Of a stretch of 51,722 nucleotides of DNA, positions 47,548 to 51,722 are shown one piece after another. How positions within the stretch are numbered: the stretch's first letter is position 1; each line of letters begins with the position of its first letter. The stretch comes from Candidatus Parepulonipiscium sp. PG-Nuni2H_MBin01. Its GTDB lineage: Bacteria > Bacillota > Clostridia > Lachnospirales > Cellulosilyticaceae. The stretch covers positions 1 to 51,722 of the forward strand of contig MDJM01000080.1 of assembly GCA_001994995.1 (NCBI GenBank). Direction: 5' to 3'. The translations under genes and the position numbers were made by a program. The notes beneath the pieces were generated by a model. It was not told where the DNA came from, ran no database searches, and saw only the letters and a program-made list of their open reading frames with translations.

Positions 47548-49263
47548 ATGAATAAAAAGCATACTTTGGTTTATAGTATAATTGCTTTCTTATTAGTCGG
47601 TTTAGCTGTTGTAGGTTTACATCACCAAGAACCAACCCGTGTATCGTATCAAGTGTTTTTAGATGCAACAGAAAAAGGTTACATTAAAGAAGTAACGTTA
47701 AGCGATAACGAATTTATAAGCTTTGAGTTGCATAACGATAAAGCAACTTATGAAACTGAAAATCCTAGAAACGAAAATTTTAAAGAAACTTTACTATTAA
47801 AAGGTATCGAAGTTCATGAAAAAAATAGCACTATGCAAATGGCAATGGTTCAGTATTTATTCAGTACAGTTGTTTTTGTAGGAGTGTTTTTTATTGTGTT
47901 TAAACATGCTAGGAATGGTCAGTCAGGTGGGAAATTAGGATTTAAACCAAATGCAGTGGAAGTGGAAAATCTTAAAATGGATTTTTCAGATATAGCAGGA
48001 AATGTTGAAGCTAAAGAGCAAGTGCAAGACATTGTGGATTTTATTCAAAACCCAGATAAGTATAATAAAGTGGGTGCTAAAATGCCTAGAGGGCTTATTT
48101 TCTACGGACCTCCTGGTACTGGTAAAACTATGATGGCTAAAGCTTTAGCAAAAGAAGCTAACGTACCGTTTTACTCAGTTAACGGTTCTGACTTTATGCA
48201 AATGTACGTTGGAGTTGGTGCTAGTCGTATTAGAGATTTATTTAGCGAGGCACGTAAAAGTGAAAAAGCTGTTATTTTTATAGATGAAATTGACGCAATT
48301 GGAAAAGCTCGTTCTAACTCAGCTGCTTCTAGTAATGAAGAAAAAGACCAAACTTTAAATGCTCTACTTACTGAAATGTCTGGATTTAACAATGGTGAGG
48401 GAATTGTAGTTATAGCTGCGACTAATAGACTAGAGTTATTAGATGAGGCACTGCTTAGACCAGGCCGTTTTGATAGACATATTCAAATTGGTTATCCAGA
48501 CCAAAGTGCTAGAAAGATGATTTTATCATTATATTTAAAAGATAAACCTCTAGATGAGTCAGTTAACGTAAATAGGCTTAGCGAAGATACTATATATTTT
48601 ACTGGAGCTATGCTTGAGAACCTAGTTAATGAAGCGGCGATTTTAGCCGTTAAAGAAGACGTTAGCATTTTAACTGCTGCTCATTTTGACAAAGCTTTTT
48701 ACACAGTTATTGCTGGGTCAGAAAAGAAAGATAGAAGTAAAATCACTTTAGAAGAAAAGAAAATCACAGCTTATCATGAAGCTGGTCATGCCTTAGTGAC
48801 AACTTTAGTTGCACCACAAAATAAAGTAACTAAAGTTACTATTATACCAAGCACAAAAGGCGCAGGTGGTTTTAGTATGAATATCCCTCAAGAGAAAATG
48901 TATCAAACTAAGCAAGATATATTAGCGCAAGTTAAAATTTCGCTTGCTGGGCGTGTTGCTGAAGAGATTATATTTGGCAAAGATTACGTAACTACTGGAG
49001 CTAGTAACGATATTGAAAAGGCTACTAAATATGTGCGTGATTTCATTACTAAATATGGCATGGATGATAGTATGGGTCTTGTTAATATGGATATTTTTGG
49101 TGAGGCTAACAAAACAGAGGTTATAGAGCTTACTAAAAAATTAATGAAAGAATTGTATGATGAGACTAAAATCATTTTAGATGCAAACCATGATAAGCTA
49201 GTTACTTTAGCTGAGGAACTTATTCAAAAAGAAACGTTAAATAATGACCAAATAACACAGTGA
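47548..49263 (+). CDS. ftsH: AAA+ zinc metalloprotease FtsH
   Basis: A 571-residue membrane-bound protease. An N-terminal membrane helix (LVYSIIAFLLVGLAVVGL), a roughly 75-residue extracytoplasmic segment and a second helix (YLFSTVVFVGVFFIVFKHA) precede the AAA domain. That domain has Walker A GPPGTGKT, Walker B VIFIDEIDAIG, the second region of homology (AATNRLELLDEALLRPGRFDRHI) and the pore loop FMQMYVGVGASR. The protease domain has the zinc motif HEAGHALV and the third ligand in TTGASNDIEKAT. It is shorter than most FtsH at the C-terminus. CGGAGG precedes the ATG. It degrades misassembled membrane proteins and regulators; in spore formers FtsH also affects sporulation entry. Confidence 0.96.
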   Translation: MNKKHTLVYSIIAFLLVGLAVVGLHHQEPTRVSYQVFLDATEKGYIKEVTLSDNEFISFELHNDKATYETENPRNENFKETLLLKGIEVHEKNSTMQMAMVQYLFSTVVFVGVFFIVFKHARNGQSGGKLGFKPNAVEVENLKMDFSDIAGNVEAKEQVQDIVDFIQNPDKYNKVGAKMPRGLIFYGPPGTGKTMMAKALAKEANVPFYSVNGSDFMQMYVGVGASRIRDLFSEARKSEKAVIFIDEIDAIGKARSNSAASSNEEKDQTLNALLTEMSGFNNGEGIVVIAATNRLELLDEALLRPGRFDRHIQIGYPDQSARKMILSLYLKDKPLDESVNVNRLSEDTIYFTGAMLENLVNEAAILAVKEDVSILTAAHFDKAFYTVIAGSEKKDRSKITLEEKKITAYHEAGHALVTTLVAPQNKVTKVTIIPSTKGAGGFSMNIPQEKMYQTKQDILAQVKISLAGRVAEEIIFGKDYVTTGASNDIEKATKYVRDFITKYGMDDSMGLVNMDIFGEANKTEVIELTKKLMKELYDETKIILDANHDKLVTLAEELIQKETLNNDQITQ

Positions 49264-49280
49264 TTAGCGTCATAAAAATT

Positions 49281-49313
49281 AGGGCTGTTGCAATGTGCAA
49301 CCGCCCTTTTTAA
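49281..49313 (+). terminator. Terminator after ftsH
   Basis: GGGCTGTTGCA and TGCAACCGCCC pair with one mismatch and are followed by TTTTTA. It reaches the stop codon of the opposing gene. Confidence 0.8.
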
Positions 49314-50134
49314 TATTCATCTAAAAAGTTATAATACTCTCCTTCTTTACGGTACCCAAGCACTGTATCTAAATTAACATTATGAGCGCTTCTAAATATA
49401 TTCATATCTATATGAGGATTAATTTTCCTAAAACTACTTATTAAATTTTTCATTTCCACTCGCTTAGACTCATCTTCCTTTTCCTTATCCTCAGTAAACA
49501 AGCACGCGCATTGCAAAAATCTAAGCTCATTATATACGCGCCAAGCAATTACATCTTTTTCCTTAACCATATACAACGGCCTTATTAACTCCATGCCTTC
49601 AAAGTTTTTGCTATGCAGCTTTGGCATCATAGTTTTAATTTCGCCGCTATACAACATATTCATCAGAGTAGTCTCTATTACATCGTCAAAATGATGACCT
49701 AATGCAATCTTGTTACAGCCTAGCAGCTGAGCCTGCTTGTATAAATAACCTCTACGCATCCTAGCACACAAATAGCAAGGAGTAGTCTCAGTGGTAGCCA
49801 CTATATTAAAAATAGGCGTATCAAAAATAGTGATAGGAATATTAAGCATTTTGGCATTAGCTTCAATAAGCTCCCTATTTATAGAGCTATAACCAGGGTC
49901 CATTACTAAAAACTCAAGTTCAAATTCACTTTTGCCATGTTTTTGTAGCTCTTGCATACACTTTGCTAGCAACATAGAGTCTTTGCCGCCTGAAATACAT
50001 ACAGCGATTTTATCCCCATCACTAACTAGCTCGTACTCATTAATGGCAGAAGTAAACTTAGCCCATATAGTTTTTTTATAAGTTTTAGTAATTGTTCTTT
50101 CTACTTGTTGATGTTTCTCTAATTGTTTATTCAT
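49310..50134 (-). CDS. ttcA: TtcA-like tRNA thiolation protein
   Basis: A 274-residue PP-loop ATPase of the TtcA group, which 2-thiolates cytidine 32 of tRNA using a 4Fe-4S cluster. Seen: the PP-loop CISGGKDSMLL, the Cys pair in TTPCYLCARMRRGYLYKQA, and a third Cys candidate in FLQCACLF; LGHHFDDVIETTLMNMLYSGEIKTM is the conserved central block. Some Clostridial members of this family are uncharacterised, so the exact nucleoside is uncertain. The gene is transcribed leftward; the PBP gene lies upstream on the same strand with a hairpin between them. Confidence 0.88.
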   Translation of the reverse strand: MNKQLEKHQQVERTITKTYKKTIWAKFTSAINEYELVSDGDKIAVCISGGKDSMLLAKCMQELQKHGKSEFELEFLVMDPGYSSINRELIEANAKMLNIPITIFDTPIFNIVATTETTPCYLCARMRRGYLYKQAQLLGCNKIALGHHFDDVIETTLMNMLYSGEIKTMMPKLHSKNFEGMELIRPLYMVKEKDVIAWRVYNELRFLQCACLFTEDKEKEDESKRVEMKNLISSFRKINPHIDMNIFRSAHNVNLDTVLGYRKEGEYYNFLDEY

Positions 50135-50164
50135 TATATTTTCCTTAATTTTTATATTTTGCTT

Positions 50165-50192
50165 AAAAAACAGGGAAGAGTATTACCCTCCC
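50165..50192 (-). terminator. Terminator of the PBP gene
   Basis: On the minus strand GGGAGGGT and ACTCTTCCC pair with G-U steps around a short loop, followed by a T-run; it lies just after the stop at 50197. Confidence 0.6.
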
Positions 50193-50196
50193 CCAA

Positions 50197-51722
50197 TTAT
50201 TGTATTGGAATAAAAAATCCATCATTATTTTCTTCTAGCAACGTAGGTGCTGAATATTCTATAAACGGAGTAGACGAAGCGGGTTCTACTATAGCAGGAG
50301 CTGACTCAACTATAGCAGGAGCTGGTTCTACTATAGACGGAGCTTCTACTACAGGAGCTTCCACTATAGCAGGAGGCTCTACTACAGGAGCTTCCACTAT
50401 AGCAGGAGGCTCTACTACAGGAGCTTCTACTATGGCAGGAGGCTCTACTACAGGAGCTTCTACTATAGCTGGACTTTCTATAAAAGGAATGAAAGCCGTT
50501 GGTTCTTCTACTCCAAAGTCTATTATCACCTCGGGTACTTCATACGCCGGTGCACTTGCTACTATATCATCTGGCGTAATATCGTCTAATACTGTAGGTA
50601 AAACATCCCCTACAATATTTGGTAATACTTCCGTTTCAATTATAGGCAAATCGTTGTCTTCAAAAAAGTCGTTGTTAGAATTGTTATTAAACTCCTGGAA
50701 CAACTCCCCTGTACCATCTGAAAACGGCCATAAGTTGGCAGGTATTTCTGGGAATATCTCTGGTATAATAGACGTAGTCGGAGCAGTGTGCACCGTACAA
50801 TATCCTGTTGGAATAGAGCCAGCAGTTGTTCCTACGTTTACTATTGCACTTGCCGGGCAATATTCATTTGGCAACATATTAGAAACCGAACAAATACGTG
50901 TTGTCATATGTGCACTACAATATAAATCCGATAAATGCTCTGGTCTAAAATAATCTGAATGCGTTGCTGTACATAAACTAGTAGGTATCATTCCCGACGT
51001 AGAACACACAGTTGCCCAAACATAACCAGTCGTTACTTCATCAAAACTTCTATACTCTAGCCCTTCATGAATATCGCTCATTATATGGCCCCAAATTTGC
51101 ATATGCTCATTTGAACCTTGATTTAACTGCTTTGGCTGGTCATGTCCCATCCATATGCCAGCTGTATAATACGGAGTATAACCAACAAAAGTTAAGTCTT
51201 TTTCGTCATTAGTTGTCCCAGTTTTACCTGAAACAGCCTGAGAATTAAACCATCTGTTTAACGAAATACCTGTCCCTCGTGTTATAACGTCTTGCATCAT
51301 ATTAGTTAACATATATGCTGTTGACTCAGATACTACTTGATACGTAGTTGGCGTGTTATCTATTAAAACATCACCATCTTTATCTAATACTTTGGTGTAT
51401 AAAATTGGCTCAATATACGTTCCACCGTTAGCAATAGCTGCATATGCTGCTGTTAGTTCTAACATAGTAACACCGTTAGTAATTCCACCGAGTGCAGTTG
51501 AATACACCTTATCACTATCAACAAGAGTAGTAAAACCAAAGTTGTGTAAATAATTAAATGCTGCATCAAGCCCTACTAAATCTAGAGTTTGAACTGCAAG
51601 AGTATTTACGGAATGCCATATACCACGACGCATTGTGGATGGGCCTATATAGGTAAAGTCCCAGTTTTGCGGAGAATAAGTGCCGGGGTTTAAGTCTATA
51701 GTTATAGGCTGGTCAATTATAA
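50197..51722 (-). CDS. Class A penicillin-binding protein, C-terminal part (cut by window edge)
   Basis: About 508 residues of a bifunctional peptidoglycan synthase; the glycosyltransferase domain and the SxxK motif lie beyond the window. Present: the end of the transpeptidase domain with the SxN motif (HSVNTLAVQTLD) and KTG (VSGKTGTTNDEKDLTFVGYTP). Then follows a Cys-containing repeat region (CSTSGMIPTSLCTATHSDYF; CSVSNMLPNEYCP; TAGSIPTGYC), common in clostridial PBP1-like proteins. A long Pro/Val/Glu tail with an 11-residue repeat ends the protein. The frame is open to the edge of the window. The tail is expected to lie in the wall. Confidence 0.93.
   Translation of the reverse strand, partial: IIDQPITIDLNPGTYSPQNWDFTYIGPSTMRRGIWHSVNTLAVQTLDLVGLDAAFNYLHNFGFTTLVDSDKVYSTALGGITNGVTMLELTAAYAAIANGGTYIEPILYTKVLDKDGDVLIDNTPTTYQVVSESTAYMLTNMMQDVITRGTGISLNRWFNSQAVSGKTGTTNDEKDLTFVGYTPYYTAGIWMGHDQPKQLNQGSNEHMQIWGHIMSDIHEGLEYRSFDEVTTGYVWATVCSTSGMIPTSLCTATHSDYFRPEHLSDLYCSAHMTTRICSVSNMLPNEYCPASAIVNVGTTAGSIPTGYCTVHTAPTTSIIPEIFPEIPANLWPFSDGTGELFQEFNNNSNNDFFEDNDLPIIETEVLPNIVGDVLPTVLDDITPDDIVASAPAYEVPEVIIDFGVEEPTAFIPFIESPAIVEAPVVEPPAIVEAPVVEPPAIVEAPVVEPPAIVEAPVVEAPSIVEPAPAIVESAPAIVEPASSTPFIEYSAPTLLEENNDGFFIPIQ
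50334..50466 (-). repeat. 33-bp coding repeat in the PBP tail
   Basis: About four nearly identical 33-bp units encode PPAIVEAPVVE, with degenerate copies at both ends. The near-perfect DNA identity points to recent expansion. The peptide should be an extended, stiff rod. Confidence 0.85.

Noticed and set aside
50123-50953. 276-residue plus-strand ORF rich in Ser, Thr and Gly
   Set aside because: It is the antisense shadow of the PBP tail repeats and has no ribosome site.

Overview
The window looks like a low-GC, flagellated, endospore-forming anaerobe of the Clostridia, most like the Lachnospirales. The evidence is several flagellin paralogues, dipicolinate synthase genes, pyruvate:ferredoxin oxidoreductase, an FprA-type flavodiiron protein, and AGGAGG ribosome sites with frequent TTG starts. 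The species cannot be named from sequence alone. No tRNA, rRNA or CRISPR array was recognised.

Left chromosomal part (1-10,068): three tandem flagellin genes (one cut by the window edge), a XerD-like recombinase, phosphopentomutase, secG, RNase R, a small membrane-peptide gene behind a possibly structured leader, spoVFB, and the 3' part of spoVFA.

Prophage (about 10,068-33,647; 23,579 bp): a reduced PBSX-like contractile-tail prophage. Its left arm holds a large serine recombinase, small ORFs, a secreted YHYH/stalk-domain protein, an XRE repressor, the remnant of ssb, a DnaD-like replication protein and a late regulator. A long minus-strand operon then runs from HNH nuclease and terminase through portal, protease, capsid, sheath, tube, frameshifted chaperone, tape measure and baseplate to tail fibre and amidase.

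Right chromosomal part (33,647-51,722): the 5' part of spoVFA with a sporulation-like promoter, a DEAD-box RNA helicase, PFOR, fprA, a Cys-rich DUF1292 protein, a secreted nucleotidase with LysM, type I pullulanase, an SDR, a C39-like peptidase, FtsH, a TtcA-like protein and a partial class A PBP.

Central observation: the prophage splits spoVFA (dipicolinate synthase subunit A). Joining the two ends at the shared GAA restores one in-frame gene of 290 codons directly upstream of spoVFB, as expected for a skin-like element excised in the mother cell. The same event changes the recombinase. In the integrated state its last five codons come from spoVFA DNA. In the circular state the frame stays open for 88 more codons and acquires an XRE-type helix-turn-helix. 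The attachment site therefore lies inside two reading frames, and one recombination would repair the spore gene and swap the recombinase C-terminus. This is deduced from the sequence only; excision has not been shown.
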